Shown here in pieces: positions 50,533 to 59,541 of a DNA stretch of 64,000 bases (its first letter is position 1; the number at the start of each line of letters is the position of its first letter). The notes beneath the pieces are model-generated. The model was not told the DNA's origin. It saw only the letters and a program-made list of their open reading frames with translations, and searched no databases. The stretch spans positions 69,594 to 133,593 of the forward strand of contig JBDTVS010000076.1 of NCBI GenBank assembly GCA_040007095.1, read 5' to 3'. The translations under genes were made by a program, and so were the position numbers. The stretch comes from JBDTVS01 sp040007095. GTDB lineage: Bacteria > Acidobacteriota > Vicinamibacteria > Vicinamibacterales > CAVVIG01.

Positions 50533-50553
50533 AGCGGGAAGTATACTCGGTTC

Positions 50554-52506
50554 ATGTCCCCGTTTCGGCGCCTGCTGGGATACGCCTTTCCCTACCGGCG
50601 GGACTTCACCATCGGTCTCGGCTGCGTCGTGGTCACCACGGCGGTCGCGCTGGCGTCGCCGTTGGTGCTGCGCGACGCGATCGACGACCTTGCGCGCGGC
50701 GTGACGCGCGCGAAGCTGCTCGAGTACGGGGAGTTGCTGCTGGGGATCGGCATTGTCGGCGGCGTCTTCCGTTTCCTGATGCGGCGGGTGCTGATCGGCG
50801 TGTCACGACACATCGAGTACGACATCCGGAACGACTTCTTCGCCCATCTGCAGACGCTGCCGCTCAGTTACTTTCAGGCGAACCGGACCGGCGACCTCAT
50901 GTCCCGGGCCACCAACGATTTGAACGCGGTCCGCATGATGATCGGCCCGTCGGTCATGTACTCGTCGAACACGCTGCTGGTGTTCGTCGTCGCGATCGGG
51001 GTGATGCTGTCGATTGACGTGCGGCTGACGCTCCTCGTGCTCGTGCCGCTGCCGGTGGTGTCGATCTGTGTGAAGAAGTTCGGCTCGGCGATTCATCAGC
51101 GGTTCGAGCAGATTCAGGCGCAGCTCTCCGACATGAGCGCGGTGGTGCAGGAGGCCCTGTCTGGCGTCCGCGTGGTGCGTGCCTATCGCCAGGAAGCGGC
51201 CGAACTCGAGCGGTTCCGGACGTCCAACGCCGAGTACCTGGCCCGCAACCGCCGTCTGATTGTGCTGCAAGGCATGTTCTTCCCCAGCATGTCTTTCTTC
51301 CTGGGCCTGGGCGCGCTGGTCTCGCTGTGGGTCGGCAGCCGGGAAGTGATTGCGGGCCGGATCACGGTCGGACAGTTCGTCGCGTTCAACTCGTATCTGA
51401 CGATGTTGAGCTGGCCGGTGATCGCATTCGGATGGGTCACCAACATGATCCAGCGGGGGATGGCGTCGTGGAAGCGCATGCTCCAGGTGCTGGAGACCGA
51501 ACCGGGGATCCGTGACGCGGTCCCCCACGACACGGAGCCGGCCGCCGCGGCGCGCGGTTCATTTGCGGAGTCGGTCTTCGCGGGATCGATGATCCAGGGA
51601 ACGGGGCCTCGGGCGATTCGCGGTCAGATCGAGATTCGCGATCTGGTGTTCAGCTACGGCGGACAGCCCGTCCTGAATCACATTTCCGCGCAGATCGCCG
51701 TGGGACAGAAAGTCGCGATTGTCGGCCCGACCGGGTCCGGCAAGTCGACGCTGGTGAGCCTGTTGGCCCGCCTTCACGAACCGCCGCCGGGAACCGTCTT
51801 CATCGACGGTTACGACGTGCGTGAGATGCCGCTCGCCGTGCTGCGTGGCTCGATTGGATTCGTTCCGCAGGAACCGTTTCTCTTCTCCGACACGCTCGGA
51901 GACAACGTCGCATTCGGCCTCGATGCGATCATCGGGACCGCGGGGGCAGGTGGGTCGGTTCGGGTGGGTGGGGTCGATAGGACGGGTCGGGCCACTGGGG
52001 CAGGTGCGGCAAGTGAGCCGGGTCGGGCAGGCGACGTGAGCGCGGCAGGGGCAATTCAGCAATACGCAGCGGAACGTCTCTCGCGCATCGAGAAGGCCGC
52101 GGCGGTTGCGCGTCTTGATAAAGATGTCGCCGATTTTCCGCACGGCTACGACACCCTGGTCGGCGAACGGGGCATTACCTTGTCGGGCGGGCAGAAGCAG
52201 CGCACCGCCATCGCGCGCGCCGTCGTCATCGATCCCGCGATTCTGGTGCTGGACGACGCGCTGTCAGCGGTGGACACCTACACCGAAGAAGAGATACTGG
52301 CGCAGCTTCGGACCGTCACGCGGGCTCGCACCTCGATCATCGTGTCCCACCGCGTCTCGACGGTCCGAGACGCCGACCAGATCCTCGTGCTCGAGGCGGG
52401 CCGGGTCGTCGAGCGCGGCAGTCACGACGAGCTGATCCGCCTCGATGGTCTGTACGCGGCGCTCCATCGAAAGCAACTCCTGGAGGAGGAGTTGGCGGCG
52501 TCGTGA
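50554..52506 (+). CDS. ABC exporter half-transporter 1 (type IV, MDR-like)
   Basis: 650 aa from ATG 50554. Six-helix TMD at residues about 15-310, then the NBD: Walker A GPTGSGKST, Q-loop FVPQEPFLF, signature LSGGQKQR, Walker B ILVLDDALSAVD and H-loop VSHRVS. An insertion of about 40 Gly/Arg/Ala-rich residues (461-500, GTAGAGGSVRVGG...) sits between the Q-loop and the signature. The Walker B Asp-Asp (LDDA) replaces the usual catalytic Glu, as in the degenerate site of heterodimeric exporters. Its likely partner is at 52604. Confidence 0.92.
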   Translation: MSPFRRLLGYAFPYRRDFTIGLGCVVVTTAVALASPLVLRDAIDDLARGVTRAKLLEYGELLLGIGIVGGVFRFLMRRVLIGVSRHIEYDIRNDFFAHLQTLPLSYFQANRTGDLMSRATNDLNAVRMMIGPSVMYSSNTLLVFVVAIGVMLSIDVRLTLLVLVPLPVVSICVKKFGSAIHQRFEQIQAQLSDMSAVVQEALSGVRVVRAYRQEAAELERFRTSNAEYLARNRRLIVLQGMFFPSMSFFLGLGALVSLWVGSREVIAGRITVGQFVAFNSYLTMLSWPVIAFGWVTNMIQRGMASWKRMLQVLETEPGIRDAVPHDTEPAAAARGSFAESVFAGSMIQGTGPRAIRGQIEIRDLVFSYGGQPVLNHISAQIAVGQKVAIVGPTGSGKSTLVSLLARLHEPPPGTVFIDGYDVREMPLAVLRGSIGFVPQEPFLFSDTLGDNVAFGLDAIIGTAGAGGSVRVGGVDRTGRATGAGAASEPGRAGDVSAAGAIQQYAAERLSRIEKAAAVARLDKDVADFPHGYDTLVGERGITLSGGQKQRTAIARAVVIDPAILVLDDALSAVDTYTEEEILAQLRTVTRARTSIIVSHRVSTVRDADQILVLEAGRVVERGSHDELIRLDGLYAALHRKQLLEEELAAS

Positions 52507-52603
52507 GGCTCTCCGTGTCGGCGCCGCGCCTACGGTCCTCGGATGGTGAGCCCGGGCTGCCTGCCAGGTCGGGAGAGCCACCAAGGGACACCCGGTCCGG
52601 GTT

Positions 52604-54547
52604 TTGGGCATCGTGCAGGCCGGGGCGCTCGACGTGAGCTCGCCGCACGAAGAAGAGGTCCTCGGGAAGGCGTACGACGGCAGACTGATGCGGCGTCTGC
52701 TGACCTACTTGTGGCCGTACTGGCGTCAGGTGTCGGTCGCGTTTGTCGCGATTGTCGCCAGCGCCCTGACGAGTCTCGCCCAGCCATATCTCATCAAGAT
52801 TGCGATCGACCGACACATCGCGACCGGACAACTGGCAGGGCTGAACCGTCTGGCGATGATCTATCTCGTGGTGCTCGTCGTCGCGTTCGCGGCCGAATTC
52901 GTCCAGACCTGGACGCTGCAGCTGACCGGCCAGCGGATCATGTTCGATCTACGCATGGCGATCTACGCGCACCTCCAGCGTCTCGACCTGAAATACTACG
53001 ATCGCAATCCGGTCGGACGGCTGATGACCCGCGTCACCTCCGACGTGGACGTGCTGAACGATCTGTTTACGTCCGGCGTGGTGACCGTGTTTGGCGACCT
53101 GTTCAGCCTCGCGGGCATCATGGGCGTGATGTTATGGATGGACTGGCGGCTCGCGATGGTGGCGTTCTCGGTGCTGCCGCTCATCGTGATCGTCACGCTG
53201 TGGTTTCGGAGTCACGTGCGCGACTCCTACCGGGTCGTCCGCGGATGGATTGCCCGGATCAACGCCTTCCTGCAGGAAAACATCACCGGCATGGCGACCG
53301 TCCAGTTGTTCAGGCGCGAAGCGCTGAACTACGAGCGGTTCGACGCGATCGATCGCAGCCATCGGGACGCGAACATCGAGTCGATTTTCTATTACGCCGT
53401 GTTCTATCCGGCCATCGAAGTGGTGAGCGCTCTCTCGTCGGCGCTGATTATCTGGTACGGAGGCGCCAATGTGCTGCAGGGCGCGCTGACGCTGGGCGCC
53501 CTGGTGGCATTCCTCCAATACGCCGTGCGCTTCTTCCGGCCGATCAGCGACATGTCGGAGAAGTTCAACATCCTGCAGTCGGCGATGGCCTCGTCGGAAC
53601 GGATCTTCAAGCTGCTCGATGAACGGGTCTCAGTGCAGCCGCCGCTGGCGCCGCGCCGCCGACCGATGCCGGCGGCCGGGCATATCGTCTTCGACCACGT
53701 GTGGTTCTCGTACCAACAAGACAAAGCCGCAGTCCAGACGGCAGCGCGGGGGCCCGCGACGCACCACGTCCGCGAGCCCGCGACCGATCCCCCGCACACG
53801 ACCAGGACCGAGGGCCCTGCCGACGACTACGTGCTGCGCGACGTCAGCTTCGAGGTGCGGCCGGGCGAGCGAGTCGGGATTGTCGGCGCCACCGGGTCCG
53901 GAAAGACGACGCTGATCAACCTGTTGATGCGGTTCTACGACGTCACGCGCGGACGCATTACGATTGACGGTGTCGATCTCCGCGAGCTGGATCTCGACGA
54001 TGTGCGTGGATTGTTCAGCCTGGTGCTGCAGGACGTGCACTTGTTTTCGGGGACCATCGCGGACAATATCCGGTTGGGGAACGATCGCGTCGATGACGAG
54101 CGGGTGCGGCAGGCGGCGCGAGCGGTGCACGCCGACGCCTTCATCGATCGGCTGCCCGACGGATATCGCAGCGCGGTCGCCGAGCGCGGATCCACGTTGT
54201 CGGTGGGCCAGAAGCAGCTGCTTTCATTCGCGCGGGCCCTGGCGTTCGACCCGCGCGTGCTGATTCTCGACGAAGCGACCTCGAGCGTCGATACGGAGAC
54301 GGAACTGCTGATTCGCGACGCGCTCCACACCCTCATGGTCGGACGCACGACCATCGCCATCGCGCACCGTCTCTCGACGATTCAGGACATGGATCAGATC
54401 CTCGTGCTCCACAAAGGCCGGCTCCGCGAGGCGGGTACGCACCAGCAGCTTCTGGCTGCGCGCGGCATCTACTTCAGGCTGTTCGAATTGCAGTACAGGA
54501 CCGAGGCGGCAGGCGAAAGCCTGGAGGTTCGACCCTCGATCCCCTGA
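52604..54547 (+). CDS. ABC exporter half-transporter 2 (partner of the 50554 gene)
   Basis: Up to 647 aa; TTG 52604, GTG 52613 and GTG 52634 are possible starts. Six TM segments, then NBD with Walker A GATGSGKTT, LVLQDVHLFSG, signature variant LSVGQKQLL, Walker B LILDEATSSVD with the catalytic Glu, and IAHRLST. This full site complements the LDDA site of the other half, which fits a TM287/288-like heterodimer. A Pro/His/Thr-rich insertion of about 35 residues follows the A-loop region (ARGPATHHVREPATDPPHTT). Exported substrate unknown. Confidence 0.92.
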   Translation: MGIVQAGALDVSSPHEEEVLGKAYDGRLMRRLLTYLWPYWRQVSVAFVAIVASALTSLAQPYLIKIAIDRHIATGQLAGLNRLAMIYLVVLVVAFAAEFVQTWTLQLTGQRIMFDLRMAIYAHLQRLDLKYYDRNPVGRLMTRVTSDVDVLNDLFTSGVVTVFGDLFSLAGIMGVMLWMDWRLAMVAFSVLPLIVIVTLWFRSHVRDSYRVVRGWIARINAFLQENITGMATVQLFRREALNYERFDAIDRSHRDANIESIFYYAVFYPAIEVVSALSSALIIWYGGANVLQGALTLGALVAFLQYAVRFFRPISDMSEKFNILQSAMASSERIFKLLDERVSVQPPLAPRRRPMPAAGHIVFDHVWFSYQQDKAAVQTAARGPATHHVREPATDPPHTTRTEGPADDYVLRDVSFEVRPGERVGIVGATGSGKTTLINLLMRFYDVTRGRITIDGVDLRELDLDDVRGLFSLVLQDVHLFSGTIADNIRLGNDRVDDERVRQAARAVHADAFIDRLPDGYRSAVAERGSTLSVGQKQLLSFARALAFDPRVLILDEATSSVDTETELLIRDALHTLMVGRTTIAIAHRLSTIQDMDQILVLHKGRLREAGTHQQLLAARGIYFRLFELQYRTEAAGESLEVRPSIP

Positions 54548-54583
54548 GAAGAGCTGCTGAGAACGGCTCTCTCTGCGTCGGGA

Positions 54584-55135
54584 TCAGTTGATGCCGGCAG
54601 CGGACGATGGAATCGCGGGGGAGGGCACGGATGCGGGCTCAGCCGTCTCCTGACGTTTGAAGATCCGATCCACGAAGCTGCGCGTCGTCGCGCGCGGGTT
54701 CCAGCCCAGTCTGAGCACCATCAGGTGAATCGGGCGGCGGCCGAACCGTACCGCTTCGTCGCAGTTCCACATGTACACGTCGATCTCCCGGCCCTGGACG
54801 GACGGTCCGGTATCCATGATCGTGTAGATGCCGCTGTAAAGGCTGTCGTTGGAGTCGACCTGGATCACCGAGCCCACAGGCAACAGGCGCGGGTCCGCGG
54901 CGGCGACGCCCTTCTGCGCTGCGACGCCCGAAGTGGTTGTGGCGCCTCTACAGTAGGCGGTTGCACTGAAGGAGAGTCGCGCGCCTGGCGCCGGGAGGGC
55001 GGTCGCTTCTCGCAGCGCCGCCTGTCGGGCGGCGTATTGCGAATCAAGAATGGTCACCTCGTACAGCGACACGAATGCCCCCGCGGCAACGACGGTTGCG
55101 ATTCCTTTCCTCCAGAGCGAGCGCGCGATGTTCAT
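54584..55135 (-). CDS. Secreted 3D-domain (RpfB/MltA-like) protein
   Basis: 183 aa from ATG 55135; a TTG at 55144 is also in frame. An N-terminal hydrophobic helix (GIATVVAAGAFVSLYEVTIL) may be a signal or anchor. The 3D domain is clear: FSATAYCRGATTTSGVAAQKG ... DSNDSLYSGIYTIMDTGPSV and the triple-Asp region GREIDVYMWNCDEAVRFGRR. The fold is shared with MltA and RpfB double-psi barrels and acts on peptidoglycan. The C-terminus is Pro/Ser/Ala-rich. It lies beside the DUF2062 gene on the same strand. Confidence 0.85.
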   Translation of the reverse strand: MNIARSLWRKGIATVVAAGAFVSLYEVTILDSQYAARQAALREATALPAPGARLSFSATAYCRGATTTSGVAAQKGVAAADPRLLPVGSVIQVDSNDSLYSGIYTIMDTGPSVQGREIDVYMWNCDEAVRFGRRPIHLMVLRLGWNPRATTRSFVDRIFKRQETAEPASVPSPAIPSSAAGIN

Positions 55136-55185
55136 GGGGCTCAAATGGGGCAGCCAGATGTCAGACGCGGGTTGAAGGTGTCAGT

Positions 55186-55692
55186 TCAGTGCTTCTGATG
55201 ATGAATGATGTTGTGGATCTTCCTCCGGCTGGTCAGAAAGGCCAGCGCGACCTGATAGGCGGCCGCGGCCAGGACCAGGGCGCAGAGCATCGAGCCCACC
55301 GTGTACGGCCAGAGCAGCGGCTTCATCAGTACCATCAAGCGGTGCCAGAAGTCCTGCTGGAACAGCGACAGTTCGAAAAGCTGGCCAAGATGCGACCGGA
55401 AATCGGCGGGCGGCCGCTTTCCGGTCAACTCGGCTCCCACCATGGTGGCAATCGCGTAGTACGGCGCGAGGAACCAGGGAAGGTTCGAGTAGACGCCAAG
55501 CAAGACGGCCACTCGGTTCATGTCCAGCAAGAACGCCGCCACAATCGCGATCAGGGTGTGGAGGCCCAGGAAGGGCGAAAATCCGAAGAAGACGCCCAGC
55601 GCGAAAGCGGCGGCCGTCCGCTCCGGTGTGTCCTGGACGTGCAGAAGGGCATCCAGCCAGCGACGCACGAGCCCGCGAGTGAGGTGAATCAT
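55186..55692 (-). CDS. DUF2062 membrane protein
   Basis: 168 aa from ATG 55692, which overlaps the thiL stop (ATGA). DUF2062 features: ERTAAAFALGVFFGFSPFLG, HTLIAIVAAFLLDMNRVAVL, SNLPWFLAPYYAIATMVG and a late helix VGSMLCALVLAAAAYQVAL. It ends IIHHQKH. DUF2062 proteins are small inner-membrane proteins of unknown function, often next to glycosyltransferase or envelope genes. Longer in-frame starts to 56034 run through thiL and are rejected. Confidence 0.88.
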   Translation of the reverse strand: MIHLTRGLVRRWLDALLHVQDTPERTAAAFALGVFFGFSPFLGLHTLIAIVAAFLLDMNRVAVLLGVYSNLPWFLAPYYAIATMVGAELTGKRPPADFRSHLGQLFELSLFQQDFWHRLMVLMKPLLWPYTVGSMLCALVLAAAAYQVALAFLTSRRKIHNIIHHQKH

Positions 55693-56705
55693 CGGAAATG
55701 GTGGTATCCAGACGGCATCGTCCGAGTGACGCCATCCTGGCTCAACAGCACGGCAGGGTCGGCCGTGCACGAGCCGATGCGCGTCAGCGGCGCATCGCCG
55801 TGGCGCAGAGCGGCCTTCAGTCGCCCGCGTAGCCGGGGCCGCGCCGCAAATAACAATTCGTAATCGTCGCCACCGGTGATTGATTCGTTGACCACGTCCC
55901 GACCTTGCTCTGCGAACCACTGTCTCGCACTGGGTTCGATCGGTAGGGCGCTTCCTTTGATCGTCGCCCCAATGCCGCTCGCGTCCGTGAGTTGTCGCAC
56001 GGCATCGGCCAGCCCGTCGCTGAGATCCATGCACGCGGTGGCGGCATGATTGCGTCCCAGGAGCGCGCCAAGGCGCAATCGCGGCTCCGGGTAGAGATAG
56101 CGCCGGATGCAGAGCTCGGTCGCCGCGCTCGACGCGACCCCGGCCCTCAGCATTTGCAAGCCGGCCGCCGCTCCGCCGATGCAGCCGGTCACGTACAGGT
56201 CGTCGCCGGGGCGCGCCCCGGCCCGCGTCAACGTCTGCCGCCGCTTGACCGTCCCGGTCACGGTGACATCGAGCACGAGCGGGCCCTCGATCCGTGTGAG
56301 GTTGCCGCCGACAACCGTCATGCGAACGCGCGCGGCCATCGCGGTGAGACTGGCAATCATTTCGTCGAACTCGGCGATCGGCAGCGTGCCCGGGAGCGCG
56401 AGCGAGAGGAGCGCGAGCCGCGGTGTTGCTCCCATCGCCGCCAGGTCGCTCAGGTTGACGGCGAGCGCGCGATGACCGATGGCCGAGGGCGGCGTGAACG
56501 CACGGTCGAAATGCACGCCTTCGACGATGGCGTCGACGCTCAGCACGTCGAGGCGATTACGTGCCGACTCGACAACCGCTGCATCGTCGCCGATGCCCAC
56601 CACCAGCCAGTCGGGCGACGGCGGCAGCCGGCGATGAATGCGGCCGATGAGCTCGCGCTCCGAGAGGCTGGAGACGCACTCTGCGCCTCCAGCCTCATTT
56701 GGCAT
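55689..56705 (-). CDS. thiL: Thiamine-monophosphate kinase ThiL
   Basis: 338 aa from ATG 56705 (a GTG at 56717 is also possible). Hallmarks: VGIGDDAAVV, LSVDAIVEGVHF, HRALAVNLSDLAAMGATPRL, GGNLTRIEG, TACMDLSDGLADAVRQL and ITGGDDYELLF. It phosphorylates TMP to TPP, the last step of thiamine pyrophosphate synthesis. Its 5' end overlaps the 3' end of rny by 11 nt, so the two are probably co-transcribed. Confidence 0.94.
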   Translation of the reverse strand: MPNEAGGAECVSSLSERELIGRIHRRLPPSPDWLVVGIGDDAAVVESARNRLDVLSVDAIVEGVHFDRAFTPPSAIGHRALAVNLSDLAAMGATPRLALLSLALPGTLPIAEFDEMIASLTAMAARVRMTVVGGNLTRIEGPLVLDVTVTGTVKRRQTLTRAGARPGDDLYVTGCIGGAAAGLQMLRAGVASSAATELCIRRYLYPEPRLRLGALLGRNHAATACMDLSDGLADAVRQLTDASGIGATIKGSALPIEPSARQWFAEQGRDVVNESITGGDDYELLFAARPRLRGRLKAALRHGDAPLTRIGSCTADPAVLLSQDGVTRTMPSGYHHFR

Positions 56706-58269
56706 AGTCGACGGCACGCGTCTCGCGGATGACCGTGACCTTGATCTGGCCCGGATACTCCAGCTCGCTTTCGATGCGGCGGGCGATGTCCTTCGACAGC
56801 CACACCGCCTCTTCGTCCGAGACGTTCTCGCTCTCGACCATGATCCGGATCTCGCGGCCCGCCTGCAGCGCGAACGACTTCGACACCCCTTTGAACGAGT
56901 CGGCGATGCCCTCGAGCTTCTCGAGGCGTTTCACGTACGACTCGAGAATATCGCGGCGCGCACCTGGACGCGCGGCCGAGATGGCGTCGGCCGCCTGCAC
57001 GATCATCGCTTCGAGCGAGGGCCAATCGATGTCCATGTGGTGAGCGGCCATCGCCATCACGACCGCCTCGCTCTCGCCGTGCTTGCGGAGGAAATCGATG
57101 CCGATCTGCAGGTGGGTGCCTTCCATCTCGCGATCAATCGCCTTGCCGATGTCATGCACGAACGCGGCGCGAACGGCGACGTGGGCGTCCAGTCCGACCT
57201 CCCTCGCCATGATGCCGGCGAGGCGGGCGACTTCGGCAGAATGATACAGGACGTTCTGCCCATAGCTGGTGCGGTACTTCAGCCGGCCCATGAGCCGCAG
57301 GATCTCCGGATGAAGATCGTGAAGCCCGAGCTCGAACGCGACGGCTGCCCCTTCCTTGCGCATCGCCTCGTCGGTTTCGTCCTTGACCTTCTGCACGACC
57401 TCTTCGATGCGCGCCGGGTGAATCCGTCCGTCGGCGATGAGCCGCTCGATCGCCTGTTTGGCGATGGCACGCCGGTACGGATCGAAGCCCGACAGGATGA
57501 TGGCGCCAGGCGTGTCGTCGATGATGAGATCCACCCCGGTGGCGAGTTCCAGGGCGCGGATGTTTCGCCCTTCGCGTCCGATGATGCGGCCTTTGAGGTC
57601 GTCGCTCGGCAGGTCGACCACCGACACCGTGGTTTCAATCGCGTGCTCCGCGGCGCATCGCTGGATGGCCTCGGTGATGTAATGCTTGGCGCGGTCGGTC
57701 GCCGTTTCTCGCGCCTCGGCGTCGAGTCGCTTCAGCAGGTTCGCCGCGTCATGGCGAGCTTCGCTTTCGATCTGCTTCAGCAGCAGCTCCTTGGCTTCGT
57801 CGGCCGTGAGGCTCGCCACACGTTCGAGCTCGTGCTGTTGCTGCGCGACGAGCCGCTCGTATTTGCCGGCCGCCGCGGCCGCCGTTCGCTCGCGATCCTC
57901 GAGGCGCTGCTGGCGCGATTGCAGGTCTTTCTCGATCCGCTCGACGCCGTTCTGGCGCTCGGCTAGCAGCAGTTCGCGACGGGTCAGCGTTTGCTCGAGC
58001 GTTGCAGACGCCTGGCGAAGCTGCGATGCGTGCCGCTCAGCCTCCACCAGGAGCTCATGCGCTTTTTCCTTCGCGTCGAGAAGCGCTTCCTTTTTCTGGC
58101 TCTCCGCCTCGCGCTCGGCGTCTTTCAGCGTCCGGCGCGCCTGCTCTTCGGCGCGTCCGACGGTTTCCGCCGCAATCCGCTTGCGGTTTGCGACCCAGAC
58201 CACGAAGACCAGCGAAGCCGCGATCAGCGCGACAAACAGGCTCAGCACCGGACCGTATGTCGACAACAC
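56695..58269 (-). CDS. rny: Ribonuclease Y
   Basis: 524 aa from GTG 58269 with GAGGA about 8 nt upstream. N-terminal membrane helix (VLSLFVALIAASLVFVVWVA), a long coiled coil (30-190), the KH domain (GRIIGREGRNIRALELATGV) and the HD domain with AFVHDIGKAID and MAAHHMDIDWPS. It is the membrane-anchored endonuclease that starts mRNA decay. Length is typical. It is followed by thiL. Confidence 0.95.
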   Translation of the reverse strand: MLSTYGPVLSLFVALIAASLVFVVWVANRKRIAAETVGRAEEQARRTLKDAEREAESQKKEALLDAKEKAHELLVEAERHASQLRQASATLEQTLTRRELLLAERQNGVERIEKDLQSRQQRLEDRERTAAAAAGKYERLVAQQQHELERVASLTADEAKELLLKQIESEARHDAANLLKRLDAEARETATDRAKHYITEAIQRCAAEHAIETTVSVVDLPSDDLKGRIIGREGRNIRALELATGVDLIIDDTPGAIILSGFDPYRRAIAKQAIERLIADGRIHPARIEEVVQKVKDETDEAMRKEGAAVAFELGLHDLHPEILRLMGRLKYRTSYGQNVLYHSAEVARLAGIMAREVGLDAHVAVRAAFVHDIGKAIDREMEGTHLQIGIDFLRKHGESEAVVMAMAAHHMDIDWPSLEAMIVQAADAISAARPGARRDILESYVKRLEKLEGIADSFKGVSKSFALQAGREIRIMVESENVSDEEAVWLSKDIARRIESELEYPGQIKVTVIRETRAVDYAK

Positions 58270-58370
58270 GCGTGACGTCCTCTTCCTGACCCATACGAGT
58301 TTGGCTGGGTCGGCGCCGCGCGCGGGGTAACCCCGCGATTGCCAGTGTTTCGGGAGGTGCGTTCACGAAA

Positions 58371-58550
58371 GGCCCCGCTTTGCCGTGTGGGGAGGTCGAT
58401 GAACCTGCGTAAACAGGTGGAACCGCTTTGGAAAAGCCGCGCTTCAGGCTTCCTCGCACAGAGGCATGCACACCGCGCAGCGTCGCGACTCACTTTGATG
58501 AAACGTTGGCTCAAACGAGCCTTCCGCCATCACGAGCAAAGCAGGGAACT
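58371..58550 (-). ncRNA. ssrS: Probable 6S RNA
   Basis: Between zapA and rny on the minus strand, the place where ssrS often lies. CCCTGCTTTGC (58546-58536) pairs with GCAAAGCGGGG (58383-58373), an 11-bp closing stem (one U-G) around about 150 nt. Inside are a GGCTCG...TGAGCC hairpin and a CCACCTG...CAGG(T)TCATCGACC segment like the 3' side of the 6S central bubble. 6S RNA mimics an open promoter and binds sigma70-RNA polymerase in stationary phase. Boundaries are approximate. Confidence 0.65.
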
Positions 58551-58669
58551 GAAAAACTCTGGTTGGATCTTAGTGCTCACCCGGTGCCAAGTGCAAGAGC
58601 GTCGGCGCCGGCCCTTGCGCGATGCGCAGCGTGCTCTTCGCCGGCATCGCCCGCTGAAGGATCAGGCCA

Positions 58670-58960
58670 CTAGGCCATGAGCACGCGGTCGAGCAGTTCT
58701 TCGATCTCGTGCGCCCGCTCGGCGATTTCGCCGCTCCGGGCGCGCATGGTGTCGCGGCATCGAAACAGCTCATCAGCGATGTTCAAGGCCGCCAGTACTG
58801 CCAGGCGGACGGGATCTCCGGTGGGGGTCACATCGCCGACCGCACGCACCCGCTCATCCACGTACGCCGCAATCCTGGCGACATACTCCGGGTCGAGGCC
58901 CGTACGGATCGGATACAGTTGGCCGCTGATTTCGATCGAGACGACCTGGTCTGGACTCAT
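58670..58960 (-). CDS. zapA: Cell division protein ZapA
   Basis: 96 aa from ATG 58960, with GGGAG about 9 nt upstream. ZapA features: VSIEISGQLYPIRTGLDPEY, VARIAAYVDERVRAVGD, RLAVLAALNIADELFRCRD, then a C-terminal coiled coil (IAERAHEIEELLDRVL). It bundles FtsZ filaments at the division ring. It lies upstream of 6S RNA and rny, next to a ZapB-like gene. Confidence 0.88.
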   Translation of the reverse strand: MSPDQVVSIEISGQLYPIRTGLDPEYVARIAAYVDERVRAVGDVTPTGDPVRLAVLAALNIADELFRCRDTMRARSGEIAERAHEIEELLDRVLMA

Positions 58961-59150
58961 CAGTCGCCGTCTCCCATTATTGGTGCCCGGGCCCTCGAGC
59001 CGACGCGCCAGCCGTGTTCGACGCCGAAGACCTGGCCCGCGTGTCGCCACCAGAAGGGCGCCGGGCCTTCGACGCCTGCTGTCTTCCAGGCCCGCGCGAA
59101 TCGCTGGCGCCTCGACGCGTTGGTACCCCGCGTCAGCACACCACCGCGTC

Positions 59151-59429
59151 CTACAGACTCAATGCCTCGAGTTGCACCAGCATGTCGCTGACGCGAGTGC
59201 GAATGGTGTCGCGCTCGTCGCGCAACGTCGCCAGTTCCACCGCGAGCGCGTCGCCGGCGGCCACCCGTGCGCGCAGCGCGTCGAGTTCCCGGGACAAGCG
59301 CAGGTTCTCTTCGGCGGCGTGCGCCTGGTCGGCCTTCAACCGATCGATCATGGCGACGAGCAGCTTCACTTTTTCTTCGAGACGATCGATCGGTTCGAAC
59401 TCTATTCCGCGCCCCATCGCTTTTGCCAT
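59151..59429 (-). CDS. Small coiled-coil protein, ZapB-like
   Basis: 92 aa from ATG 59429 (other in-frame ATGs at 59417 and 59447 are possible). Almost entirely heptad-like: IDRLEEKVKLLVAMIDRLKA, LRLSRELDALRARVAAGDAL, LRDERDTIRTRVSDMLVQLE. It ends LEALSL. A small coiled coil just before zapA suggests a ZapB-type division factor or a cell-division-associated protein; ZapB homology is by position and form only. Confidence 0.65.
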   Translation of the reverse strand: MAKAMGRGIEFEPIDRLEEKVKLLVAMIDRLKADQAHAAEENLRLSRELDALRARVAAGDALAVELATLRDERDTIRTRVSDMLVQLEALSL

Positions 59430-59541
59430 AACTCCCGGACCTCGCATTACCAGATCACCTATGACTCCATGACCAACGACCCTACCACGCGATCGATCGG
59501 CCACTCGTTGACGGCATCGTCTGACTGCAGCGGCAGCCTGG

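Noticed and set aside
58321..58337. CGCGGGGT-A-ACCCCGCG palindrome as a 6S RNA terminator
   Set aside because: There is no U-tract after the stem on the minus strand, so termination is not supported, although a leader role is possible.
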